This document shows, one piece after another, positions 1-5,985 of a DNA stretch of 6,453 nucleotides. This DNA is from Cellvibrionales bacterium UBA4495 (lineage in GTDB: Bacteria > Pseudomonadota > Gammaproteobacteria > Pseudomonadales > Porticoccaceae): assembly GCA_002388905.1 (NCBI GenBank), contig DGNJ01000034.1, forward strand, positions 9,216 to 15,668, in the 5' to 3' direction. The notes under the pieces are model-generated. The model worked only from the letters and a program-made list of their open reading frames with translations. It ran no database searches and was not told the origin of the DNA. Positions within the stretch are counted from its first letter, which is position 1. Each line of letters starts with the position of its first letter. The position numbers were made by a program, and so were the translations under genes.

Positions 1-673
1 CCGCCCGCCACTGAGCCGAAGGACTATCGGATTCAAGAATCAGGTCGCTGAAAGCGCGAGCGGTTTCATCCAGGGGGGCCGGATCCCCCAGCATATGCCG
101 AGTAACCCGCTCCAGGCTGCTTTCAAGCGCCGGCAGACGGCGGCGCGGCCGCAGCGCCAGCAGCGCGTGCCGCAACCGCCGGTAACGGGATTCCATGCCC
201 GGGTAGCGGGTCAGCACCCGGCGACTGGCGTGCCTGTACTCCCGCAGGGCAAGAATATCCCGGCGCAGGGGGTCCGGATCGTGGGGCGGGGGCCGGGAGC
301 TGGCCAGGAAGGCCGCCAGCCAGAAGTAAAGGTCCCGGTTGAGTTCGCGCTCGGGAAACAGGTCGATCCGGGGAGGTAGCAGCAAATGTTGCTCGTCGAG
401 CCGGGCACGTTCCACCGGCTCCTGGTCAAACCCCAGGCGCTGGCGCCAGTTGAGCCGGTGGCCGGAGGCGCGTGCGGTGATGGCCTCGACCTGAATTCCG
501 GGATCCCCGCCGCTGACCCGAAAGAACACCGCCAGCGCCGACGCCACCTCCCGGAGTTCGGCGGTGGCCGCCGGGTAGCGGGGGTAGCTGGTGCTGCGGG
601 AGGCCCAGCGGTGCCAGTGCCGGCCCACCCACTCTTCCAGTTCCAGGAACTCCAGCACCCGGTGCCCGACCAT
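1..673 (-). CDS. norD: NorD, nitric oxide reductase activation protein (partial, N-terminal part)
   Basis: An open frame of 224 codons starts at ATG 673 and runs off the left edge without a stop, so the C-terminal half is outside the window. In NorD proteins that half carries a von Willebrand factor A domain. NorD works with the AAA+ protein NorQ to activate or insert iron into the NorCB nitric oxide reductase, acting on the cytoplasmic side. The visible part is soluble and rich in Arg, Leu and Trp. It has a NorD-like N-terminus (EEWVGRHWHRWA, residues 13-24), a VFFR-GG segment near 49-56 and LNRDLYFWLAAF at 111-122. The start overlaps the norQ stop (TGATG), and GGGGAAG lies just upstream, which suggests translational coupling. 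Identity rests on this segment and on the position after norQ. I am fairly sure of the family but cannot check whether the VWA domain is intact. Confidence 0.85.
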   Translation of the reverse strand, partial: MVGHRVLEFLELEEWVGRHWHRWASRSTSYPRYPAATAELREVASALAVFFRVSGGDPGIQVEAITARASGHRLNWRQRLGFDQEPVERARLDEQHLLLPPRIDLFPERELNRDLYFWLAAFLASSRPPPHDPDPLRRDILALREYRHASRRVLTRYPGMESRYRRLRHALLALRPRRRLPALESSLERVTRHMLGDPAPLDETARAFSDLILESDSPSAQWRA

Positions 674-1491
674 CAGTCTTCCCCGAAGGTGGCACGAATC
701 GCCTCCAGCAACCCTTCCCGGACATCGGGATCGTCGCTTAAGGGTTCCACCAGCGTGGCCCGGGCCGCCTGCATCACCGGGAGCCCGGCCGCCATCAGGG
801 TGGCGCAGTAAATGAGCAGGCGCGTGGACACCGTCTCCTCCAGGTCCTGGCCCTTCAGGGACCTCAACTGCGCGGCCAGGTTGACCAGGCCGGTGCAGCG
901 GTCCGCAGGCAGGCCGCTTTCCCGGGCGACGATAGCCCGCTCCTGGTCGGGGGGAGGAAAATCGAAGCTGAGGGCCACAAAACGCTGCCGGGTGCTGGGC
1001 TTTAGGGACTTTAAAATATGCTGGTAGCCGGGATTGTAGGATACCACCAGCATAAAGCCCGGCGGCGCACTAAGCAGCTCGCCGGTGCGCTCCAGGGGCA
1101 GCAGCCGGCGGTCGTCGGTGAGCGGGTGCAACACCACGGTGACATCCTTGCGGGCCTCCACCACCTCGTCCAGGTAGCAGATCCCCCCTTCCCGCACGGC
1201 CCGGGTCAGGGGGCCATCCACCCAGCGGGTTTCGCCCCCCTGGAGCAGGTAGCGGCCGGTAAGATCCGCCGCGGTCAGGTCGTCGTGGCAGGACACGGTG
1301 TACAGCGGCCTGCCCAGTTGTGCGGCCATGTGGTTGACGAAGCGGGTCTTGCCGCAGCCGGTGGGCCCCTTGAGCAGGAGGGGGAGGCCGTGCTCCCAGG
1401 CGTGCCGGAACAACACGCACTCGTCTCCCACGGGCTGGTAAAAGGGTATCTCGGCCCCGGCCTGGAGCGCGGGTTCAGACGAATAGGACAT
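673..1491 (-). CDS. norQ: NorQ, MoxR-type AAA+ ATPase for NO reductase activation
   Basis: A 272-residue AAA+ ATPase of the MoxR/CbbQ/NirQ/NorQ group. The Walker A motif GPTGCGKT is at residues 42-49 and the Walker B motif ICYLDE at 104-109. A sensor-1 type segment VVSYNPGY is at 149-156, Arg-finger candidates lie in STRQR at 166-170, and VSTR at 221-224 is a possible sensor-2 arginine. Proteins of this family form ATP-driven rings with a VWA partner, here NorD, and are needed for active NorCB, probably for placing the non-heme iron. No signal peptide or membrane segment is seen, so it is cytoplasmic. The length is normal for the family. The ATG at 1491 has only a weak upstream purine stretch. 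The stop overlaps the norD start. The gene follows norB after 81 nt, as in other nor clusters. Confidence 0.95.
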   Translation of the reverse strand: MSYSSEPALQAGAEIPFYQPVGDECVLFRHAWEHGLPLLLKGPTGCGKTRFVNHMAAQLGRPLYTVSCHDDLTAADLTGRYLLQGGETRWVDGPLTRAVREGGICYLDEVVEARKDVTVVLHPLTDDRRLLPLERTGELLSAPPGFMLVVSYNPGYQHILKSLKPSTRQRFVALSFDFPPPDQERAIVARESGLPADRCTGLVNLAAQLRSLKGQDLEETVSTRLLIYCATLMAAGLPVMQAARATLVEPLSDDPDVREGLLEAIRATFGED

Positions 1492-1521
1492 GGGCGTGAT
1501 TCCGTTTCAATTCTGTGCGGC

Positions 1522-1563
1522 CGCCGAGCCCGGCGCGAGCGGCTAAAGGCCTCCGGCTCGGCG
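1522..1563 (-). repeat. Inverted repeat in the norB-norQ gap
   Basis: The arms CGCCGAGCC (1522-1530) and GGCTCGGCG (1555-1563) are perfect 9-bp inverted copies around a 24-nt loop. The 9-mer GCGAGCGGC also occurs twice as a direct repeat, at 1535-1543 and 1561-1569. There is no U-run after the stem on the minus strand, so it is not a standard intrinsic terminator. A hairpin here could protect the 3' end of norCB message or reduce read-through into norQD, as would fit a need for more structural subunit than chaperone. That role is inferred only from position. Confidence 0.5.
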
Positions 1564-1572
1564 AGCGGCGAT

Positions 1573-2919
1573 TCAGGCGGCTTCCGGCGCCTCGGGGGCC
1601 CCCGCCGGCAATTGCTTGCGGGCCGGGCCGAAGATCGCATACAGGAACAGGACCGCCGCCACGGCCACCACCACCCCGGCACCCAGGCGCATGGCATAGA
1701 ACAGTCCCAGCTGGGACTGGACTTCCATATAGTTCATGCCCATGACCCGCTGCAGGTGGGTTTGCACCACGCCGGCGAAGGTCAGGGTAAAGGTCATAAA
1801 ACACATGGCGGAGGTCATCATCCAGAAGCTCCACATGTTGGGAATCTGGTTGTAGGGTTGCATGCGCCGCAACTGGGGCATGGCGTAGCTGATCACCGCC
1901 AGCACCATCATCACATAGGCGCCGTAAAAGGCCAGGTGCCCGTGGGCCGCCGTCACCTGGGTGCCATGGGTGTAATAGTTGACGAAGGACAGGGTATGCA
2001 TGAAACCCCAGACGCCGGCGCCAAAAAAGGCCACGGTAGCACTGCCCAGGGTCCAGAGCATGGCGGCCTTGTTGGGATGGTTGCGGCGCCCTTTCCAGAA
2101 CATATAAAAGGCGAACATCACCATGGCGAAGAAGGGCAGTACCTCGAGGGTCGAAAAGATACTGCCGATGGGCTGCCAGTACCAGGGGGCGCCAATCCAG
2201 TAGTAATGGTGCCCGGTGCCCAGCAGCCCCGAGAACAGCGCCAGCCCGATGATCACATACAGCCACTTTTCGATAATCTCCCGGTCGACACCGGTCATCT
2301 TGATCAGCAGGTAGGCCAGCAGCGAACCCATGATCAACTCCCAGACACCCTCGACCCAGACGTGGACGATCCACCACCAGTAGAGCTTGTCAACGGCAAG
2401 GTTACCGGGGTTGTAGAAGGCGAACAGCCAGAAGATGGCCGCCAGCCAAAGGCCCAGCATCAGCACCATGTTGATGGCCGTTTTGCGGCCCTTGTACAGG
2501 GTCAGGCTGGTGTTATAGAGAAACATCATGAAGGCGATGGTAATCAGGATTTTTGCCCACAGGGGCTGCTCCAGGAACTCCCTACCTTCGTGGATACCGA
2601 ACTGGTAGCCGATCAGCGCGCCGGCGCCGGCCAGGGCAAAAATGGCCAGTTGCAGGTAGGCGATCATGGGGCTGTGAATCTCCGTTTCCGCCTCTTCCGG
2701 CATCAGGTAGTAGGTACAGCCCATAAAGCCGAGCAGCAGCCAGACGATCAGCAGATTGGTATGGCTCATGCGCATGATATGAAAGGGCATGGCCTCGGTC
2801 ATGAATTCGGGAAGCACATAGACGGTGGCCGCCAGCAGGCCAAATAGCACCTGCAACGCGAACAGGGCCATCGCCACCGCAAAAAAAGGAAGGGCTACCC
2901 GCTGTGTCTCGTACTTCAT
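1573..2919 (-). CDS. norB: NorB, cytochrome b subunit of cytochrome c-dependent nitric oxide reductase
   Basis: Catalytic subunit of cNOR: it reduces 2 NO to N2O in the cytoplasmic membrane with electrons arriving through NorC. At 448 residues it is a multi-pass membrane protein of the heme-copper oxidase superfamily. All expected metal ligands are visible. His53 (MSHTN) and His328 are the low-spin heme b ligands and His326 the heme b3 ligand. His186, His237 and His238 are FeB ligands, with Glu190 and Glu194 in the HVWVEGVWE motif. GREFLEQP at 112-119 holds the glutamates that help bind the structural calcium at the NorC interface. The loop before it (GYQFGIHEG) is shorter than in the Pseudomonas aeruginosa protein. 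The C-terminus ends in an Ala/Pro/Glu tail. The ATG at 2919 has AGGAGA about 10 nt upstream. It lies 39 nt after norC. The identification is secure. Confidence 0.98.
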   Translation of the reverse strand: MKYETQRVALPFFAVAMALFALQVLFGLLAATVYVLPEFMTEAMPFHIMRMSHTNLLIVWLLLGFMGCTYYLMPEEAETEIHSPMIAYLQLAIFALAGAGALIGYQFGIHEGREFLEQPLWAKILITIAFMMFLYNTSLTLYKGRKTAINMVLMLGLWLAAIFWLFAFYNPGNLAVDKLYWWWIVHVWVEGVWELIMGSLLAYLLIKMTGVDREIIEKWLYVIIGLALFSGLLGTGHHYYWIGAPWYWQPIGSIFSTLEVLPFFAMVMFAFYMFWKGRRNHPNKAAMLWTLGSATVAFFGAGVWGFMHTLSFVNYYTHGTQVTAAHGHLAFYGAYVMMVLAVISYAMPQLRRMQPYNQIPNMWSFWMMTSAMCFMTFTLTFAGVVQTHLQRVMGMNYMEVQSQLGLFYAMRLGAGVVVAVAAVLFLYAIFGPARKQLPAGAPEAPEAA

Positions 2920-2958
2920 GGGCTGTTATCTCCTGTTATTGGTTGGCGCGTGCAAGAA

Positions 2959-3411
2959 TCAGCCGGCGGGATGCGGGGGCCAGTCCTGGGTATCGATACC
3001 GTCGACCCAGCGGAAGAAATCCACCAGCGCGTCCAGCTCCTCCTCGCTGAGATCGAATGCAGGCATGGTCCGGCGTCCCGGCACGTTCAGCGGCTGGGCC
3101 TTGATCCAGCCCTTGATGGCGGCCCGGGCCGCCTGCGGATTTTCCCGCCCCCCGTAGCGGTGCCAGACATTGCCCAGTTCGGGCGCGAAATAGGCGCCTT
3201 CGCCGAGAATGGTGTGGCAATTGATGCAGCTGTTCTGCTCCCACACATGCTTGCCCCGCTCGACGGAGTCGGTCAGGCCTTTCCGGTCGGTGGAATCATT
3301 GACCATATACCAGTGACTGTGGACGGTCAGGGCGGCAAAGGCGATAAAGAAGAAAAGGGAGCCGCCAAAGAAGATATTGCGGGCCGCCGATCGGGTGAGT
3401 GTCTCCGCCAT
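2959..3411 (-). CDS. norC: NorC, membrane-anchored cytochrome c subunit of nitric oxide reductase
   Basis: A 150-residue monoheme cytochrome c that passes electrons from periplasmic donors to NorB. One N-terminal membrane anchor lies at about residues 13-31, with the rest in the periplasm. The heme c site is CINCH at 62-66. The likely axial methionine is Met116 in RRTMPAF. GEGAYFAPELG at 70-80 is the conserved NorC stretch that contacts NorB and includes the tyrosine near the calcium site. Length and layout are typical. The ATG at 3411 is preceded by GGGGGA at a suitable distance. It is the first nor gene, with 190 nt between it and the upstream DUF454 gene, so its promoter is expected in that gap. 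norB follows after 39 nt. Confidence 0.97.
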   Translation of the reverse strand: MAETLTRSAARNIFFGGSLFFFIAFAALTVHSHWYMVNDSTDRKGLTDSVERGKHVWEQNSCINCHTILGEGAYFAPELGNVWHRYGGRENPQAARAAIKGWIKAQPLNVPGRRTMPAFDLSEEELDALVDFFRWVDGIDTQDWPPHPAG

Positions 3412-3441
3412 TGGTTTTCCCCCTGTGCTGGCTGGTGCTGG

Positions 3442-3471
3442 TTATTAGCATTCCAGCGGTTGTGGTGCCGA
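3442..3471 (-). promoter_or_regulatory. Possible nor promoter (weak sigma-70-like match)
   Basis: Read on the minus strand, TGCTAATAA (3450-3442) looks like an extended -10 element. TCGGCA (3471-3466) is a poor -35 at 18-nt spacing, matching TTGACA at four of six bases. It sits about 30 nt above the norC start, in the least GC-rich part of the gap. I found no convincing -24/-12 (sigma-54) promoter in the gap. This is a tentative call made by eye. Confidence 0.25.
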
Positions 3472-3475
3472 CCAC
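3462..3475. promoter_or_regulatory. 5-4-5 dyad upstream of norC, possible operator
   Basis: GTGGT-GCCG-ACCAC is a perfect dyad with 5-bp arms and a 4-bp spacer, overlapping the suggested -35 element. The geometry equals that of FNR/DNR/NnrR boxes (TTGAT-N4-ATCAA), but the arm bases do not match that consensus. It may be an operator for a different regulator or chance in GC-rich DNA. Confidence 0.25.
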
Positions 3476-3536
3476 CGAAAGCGTAGCAGCCAGCGGTAAA
3501 CCTTGCCCATCGAACCCGCACCCGGCAACCCCGGCC

Positions 3537-3549
3537 CCGTCCGGGACGG
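3537..3549. repeat. 13-bp palindrome in the gap upstream of norC
   Basis: CCGTCC-G-GGACGG is a perfect odd palindrome centred on 3543, between the end of the DUF454 gene and norC. As RNA the one-base loop cannot form without opening inner pairs, so a DNA operator is more likely than a hairpin. No regulator can be named. Confidence 0.3.
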
Positions 3550-3573
3550 AACAAGCCTAGCCATGCTGTTTCT

Positions 3574-3593
3574 TGCCGGCGGGCTGCCCGGCA
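3574..3593 (-). terminator. Possible weak terminator hairpin after the DUF454 gene
   Basis: TGCCGG (3574-3579) and CCGGCA (3588-3593) form a 6-bp GC-rich stem with an 8-nt loop starting 8 nt after the DUF454 stop. On the minus strand no T-run follows, so intrinsic termination would be weak. It could instead stabilise the 3' end of the transcript. Confidence 0.3.
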
Positions 3594-3601
3594 GGCGCCT
3601 T

Positions 3602-3994
3602 TTAACGATCAGCCTGTTCCAGGGCCTTCAGTGACCACAGGAAAATACCAATCACCGCGAAAAAAACGCCGGCCGCCACCAGTCCAGCCGGCGGCGCACC
3701 GGCGCCGGCGAGCACCAACCAACTGGTGGCAAGCAGCACCGTGGCCAGAGTCTTGGTACGCCGGGACAGCGCCCGGTGCCGGTACCAGGCCCGCAGGGGT
3801 GGACCGAACCGGGGATGACGATAGAGCCGGAACTGCAGGCGTGGCGAGCCCCTGGCCGCGGCCCAGAATGCCACAATCAGGAAGGGGGTAGTGGGAAGCA
3901 GAGGCAATACGGCGCCGGCCATACCCAGCGCTACCGACAACACTGCCAGCCCCCGGTAGAAGGTTCCGGTAAAACGGCTGGTCCGCTTCGCCAT
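3602..3994 (-). CDS. DUF454 (YbaN-type) small inner-membrane protein
   Basis: A 130-residue membrane protein of the DUF454 family, whose E. coli member is YbaN. The family signature is LPLLPTTPFLI at residues 30-40, followed by a WAAARGSPR segment (44-52) and a RHPRFGPPLRAW stretch (59-70). Hydrophobic spans are at about 15-47 (a re-entrant pair or two short helices), 83-98 and 102-120, with basic loops between them. The biochemical role of DUF454 proteins is not established, so no function is given. I chose the ATG at 3994 because GGGGTG lies 9 nt upstream. A GTG at 4006 in the same frame would add four residues (MTVV). It lies about 80 nt after sdhB on the same strand and may share its transcript. 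Nothing ties it directly to NO reduction. Confidence 0.88.
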   Translation of the reverse strand: MAKRTSRFTGTFYRGLAVLSVALGMAGAVLPLLPTTPFLIVAFWAAARGSPRLQFRLYRHPRFGPPLRAWYRHRALSRRTKTLATVLLATSWLVLAGAGAPPAGLVAAGVFFAVIGIFLWSLKALEQADR

Positions 3995-4072
3995 GACAAC
4001 GGTCACCCCGCCAACCCCGGTCTATCGACCCGTTCGTTGCCAACATTTGCGCCCACAACCATCAGCAGGTCC

Positions 4073-4780
4073 TCAGGTGGCGTTCTTTAGCAACTGGCGC
4101 CGAATATCGCCGATTGCCTTCATGGGGTTGAGTCCCTTCGGGCAGACATCGGTACAGTTCTGGATATCGCGGCAGCGCATGACGCTGAAATGATCGTCCA
4201 GGGCCGCCAGCCGTTCATCGGCGGCGGTGTCACGACTGTCCGCCAGAAAACGCTGGGCCTGAAGGAGTACCGCCGGCCCCAGGTACTTGTCCGGGTTCCA
4301 CCACCAGGACGGGCAGGCCGAGGTGCAGCAGCCGCAAAGAATGCATTCATAGAGACCATCCAGCCGCGTCCTCTCCTCCGGGGACTGGCGCCGCTCCCTG
4401 GCCGCGGACGGTTCATCATTGATCAGCCAGGGCTTAACGCGGAAGTACTGTGCGAAAAAATGCTTCTGGTCCACCACCAGGTCGCGAATCACGGGCATAC
4501 CCGTCAGTGGACGAATCACCAGCGGCCCCTTGCCACCCGTTGCCTCCGCCACCGGCGTAACACAGGCAAGCCCGTTCCTGCCGTTGATATTCATGCCATC
4601 GGAACCGCACACACCCTCCCGGCAGGAGCGCCGAAACGCCAGGGTGGGATCGGCATCCTTCAGGCACTCGAGGACATCGAGCACCATTTTGCCGGCAAAA
4701 CTTTCATCCACCTGGCAAGCCTGCATAAATGGCTCGTTATCGGACTCGGGCTGGTAACGGTAGATTCGTACGTCAATCAT
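4073..4780 (-). CDS. sdhB: Succinate dehydrogenase iron-sulfur subunit
   Basis: A 235-residue SdhB, the subunit that carries electrons from the SdhA flavin to quinone at the inner face of the membrane (TCA cycle, respiratory complex II). The N-terminal ferredoxin domain holds the 2Fe-2S ligands Cys53, Cys58, Asp61 and Cys73. The Asp in place of the third Cys is as in E. coli SdhB. The C-terminal domain has the CILCGCC-x3-C cluster site (Cys146, 149, 152, 156) and the further cysteines 203, 209 and 213, ending in CPKGLNP, for the 3Fe-4S and 4Fe-4S centres. It is full length and looks intact. The ATG at 4780 has GGGGAAC just upstream. The upstream neighbour is the multicopper oxidase 155 nt away, not sdhA, so the gene is separated from its usual partners, at least in this window. 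I favour SdhB over FrdB because of the Asp ligand and the PSWWWNPDKYLGPA stretch. Confidence 0.96.
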   Translation of the reverse strand: MIDVRIYRYQPESDNEPFMQACQVDESFAGKMVLDVLECLKDADPTLAFRRSCREGVCGSDGMNINGRNGLACVTPVAEATGGKGPLVIRPLTGMPVIRDLVVDQKHFFAQYFRVKPWLINDEPSAARERRQSPEERTRLDGLYECILCGCCTSACPSWWWNPDKYLGPAVLLQAQRFLADSRDTAADERLAALDDHFSVMRCRDIQNCTDVCPKGLNPMKAIGDIRRQLLKNAT

Positions 4781-4796
4781 AAAAGTTCCCCGCGCG

Positions 4797-4840
4797 GTCA
4801 GGCGTTGCCCCTGACATCAGACCCGGCTTCCCGGCAACGC
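4797..4840 (-). promoter_or_regulatory. Overlapping inverted repeats in the sdhB leader
   Basis: Two perfect inverted repeats share bases. GTCAGG (4797-4802) pairs with CCTGAC (4810-4815) across a 7-nt loop. GCGTTGCC (4802-4809) pairs with GGCAACGC (4833-4840) across 23 nt. Bases 4802-4809 cannot form both stems fully at once, so the leader RNA could take two alternative folds just before the sdhB ribosome binding site. No known riboswitch class was recognised. Confidence 0.4.
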
Positions 4841-4841
4841 T

Positions 4842-4847
4842 AGTGTA
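4842..4847 (-). promoter_or_regulatory. Possible -10 element for sdhB
   Basis: On the minus strand TACACT, in the context CTTGGCTACACTAG, matches TATAAT at four of six bases and follows a T-rich tract. No good -35 is seen at 16-18 nt. If used, the transcript would start just before the inverted repeats of the leader. Weak evidence. Confidence 0.3.
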
Positions 4848-4897
4848 GCCAAGAAAAACAGGGTGGGGACAGGAGGCCAGGGGGAAGCAGTTTGACA

Positions 4898-4922
4898 GAG
4901 ACCGGCATCGAGGTCCGGTCCC
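4898..4922 (-). terminator. Possible terminator hairpin after the multicopper oxidase gene
   Basis: GGGACCGG and CCGGTCTC (read on the minus strand) form an 8-bp stem with one G-U pair and a 9-nt loop, 13 nt after the oxidase stop codon. The sequence after the stem is TGTCAAACTG rather than a T-run, so it is not a textbook intrinsic terminator. Its place at the end of the cytochrome/oxidase operon makes a transcript-end role plausible. Confidence 0.4.
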
Positions 4923-4935
4923 AACGCCGCTGCGA

Positions 4936-5976
4936 TCACCGCCTCCGGCCACGGCCACGACCGAAGGGATCGGTGCCCTTGAATATCTCTATATCGTGGA
5001 GACCGAAGGGCTTTTCCATGGACTCGCTCATATAGAAGTCGGGGTGATATTCCTTGTCCTTCCAGACGTACCAGTCGTCGTCCTCGATGCCCTCGTACTC
5101 GATCACCAGCACCGCGCCTCCGGGCGCCTTGCCGTTGTTGGAAACGTGATGCTCATAATGGTCGTGGGTGATCCAGCGACCCGGATTGTTCATTTCGATA
5201 ATCACATCGTAACGCTCCCCCGGCGCCATATTGAGCACATCCACCGGGTAGGGATGTTCCAGGGGGAGGCCGTCCTTGTGGGTCACCAGGGCGTCGTGGC
5301 CGTGGGGGTGGAAGGCCACGGGGATGGTGGCGGCATAGAGGCGCAGCCGCACCACGTCACCTTCCCTGACCCGCAGGGGCTGGGTCATGGGAAAGGACTT
5401 GCCGTTGATGGAGAAGTAGCTGATGGGCTCGTTGGGATGACCGCCCTCGCCGTAGGTGTCCGCCACCTCCGGGTTCCAGCCCGAGAACATCACGATGGCC
5501 TCCCTGGTGACATCCTCGACAATGGCCGCCGGTTCCTTGGGCTCCACCACCATGGGCCCCCACATGCCCCGGGTACCCACATGCTCGGGCACATTGACGT
5601 GGCAGTGATACCAGAGGCTGCCCGGCTTGTCGGCGGTAAAGCGGTAGGTGTAGCTCTCCCCGGGCTCGATGCCCTTCTGGGTGATATCCGGCACGCCGTC
5701 GGAGCGCCAGGTGCCGGTCTGGTAGGTGCCGTGCCAGTGGATGGTGTGGTTGAGGGTGGAATTGTTGTGCACCACCACTTCCACCTCGTCCCCTTCCCGG
5801 ACATGCAGCAGCGGCCCGGGCACCTGGCCGTTAAAGCCCCAGACTTTCGTGGTGAAGCCGGGGGCCACGTCCAGGTCCACTTCGTCGATGGTCATTTCGA
5901 ACTGGCGAAGTTCGGCCGTGGCTGTTGCCGCCAGCAGCAAACCGGCGAGCAGGGTCAGCAGTACGCGCTGGATCAT
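4936..5976 (-). CDS. Exported two-domain multicopper oxidase (NcgA/BCO-like, NirK-related)
   Basis: A 346-residue protein with two cupredoxin domains. A Sec-type signal peptide covers residues 1-21, with likely cleavage after ATATA, so it acts in the periplasm. Domain 1 (about 25-150) has a full type-1 copper set: His77, Cys125, His132 and Met138. It also has His-x-His motifs at 80/82 (HWHG) and 124/126 (HCH). Domain 2 (about 155-300) has HPHGH at 223-227 and HDHYEHH at 271-277. The latter aligns with the laccase HCH motif but with Asp in place of the type-1 Cys. Four His-x-His motifs are what a trinuclear copper centre needs. NirK has a single type-2 copper and lacks most of these. I therefore read it as a two-domain blue copper oxidase; annotation as copper nitrite reductase remains possible by overall similarity. 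The C-terminus is a Gly/Arg tail. The ATG at 5976 has AGGAGA 7 nt upstream, overlapping the end of the cytochrome gene. Confidence 0.88.
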   Translation of the reverse strand: MIQRVLLTLLAGLLLAATATAELRQFEMTIDEVDLDVAPGFTTKVWGFNGQVPGPLLHVREGDEVEVVVHNNSTLNHTIHWHGTYQTGTWRSDGVPDITQKGIEPGESYTYRFTADKPGSLWYHCHVNVPEHVGTRGMWGPMVVEPKEPAAIVEDVTREAIVMFSGWNPEVADTYGEGGHPNEPISYFSINGKSFPMTQPLRVREGDVVRLRLYAATIPVAFHPHGHDALVTHKDGLPLEHPYPVDVLNMAPGERYDVIIEMNNPGRWITHDHYEHHVSNNGKAPGGAVLVIEYEGIEDDDWYVWKDKEYHPDFYMSESMEKPFGLHDIEIFKGTDPFGRGRGRRR

Positions 5977-5985
5977 GATTGTCTC

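Noticed and set aside
426..725. 99-codon minus-strand frame overlapping norD and the end of norQ
   Set aside because: It is rich in Pro, Gly and Arg and out of frame with norD. The norD frame starting at 673 stays open to the window edge and has NorD-like sequence.
1475..2377. 300-codon minus-strand frame inside norB
   Set aside because: It is an out-of-frame reading of norB, which has all metal ligands in its own frame.
1018..2847. 609-codon open frame on the plus strand, antisense to norB and part of norQ
   Set aside because: Its product is rich in His, Gly and Gln with no recognisable domain, and it mirrors the codon pattern of the strongly supported NorB. Long antisense frames are common in GC-rich DNA.
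3412..3601. Sigma-54 (-24/-12) promoter for norC
   Set aside because: TGGCTAGGCTTG resembles part of the consensus, but the GG-N10-GC spacing is not met.
3574..3604. Plus-strand intrinsic terminator (GC stem followed by CCTTTT)
   Set aside because: No plus-strand gene ends here, so a plus-strand terminator has nothing to terminate.
4190..4843. 217-codon plus-strand frame opposite sdhB
   Set aside because: Antisense shadow of sdhB, which has all cluster ligands; no ribosome binding site or domain supports it.
4936..5976. Calling this gene nirK outright
   Set aside because: The four His-x-His motifs and the His at the catalytic Asp position argue against canonical NirK, so a gene symbol was withheld.
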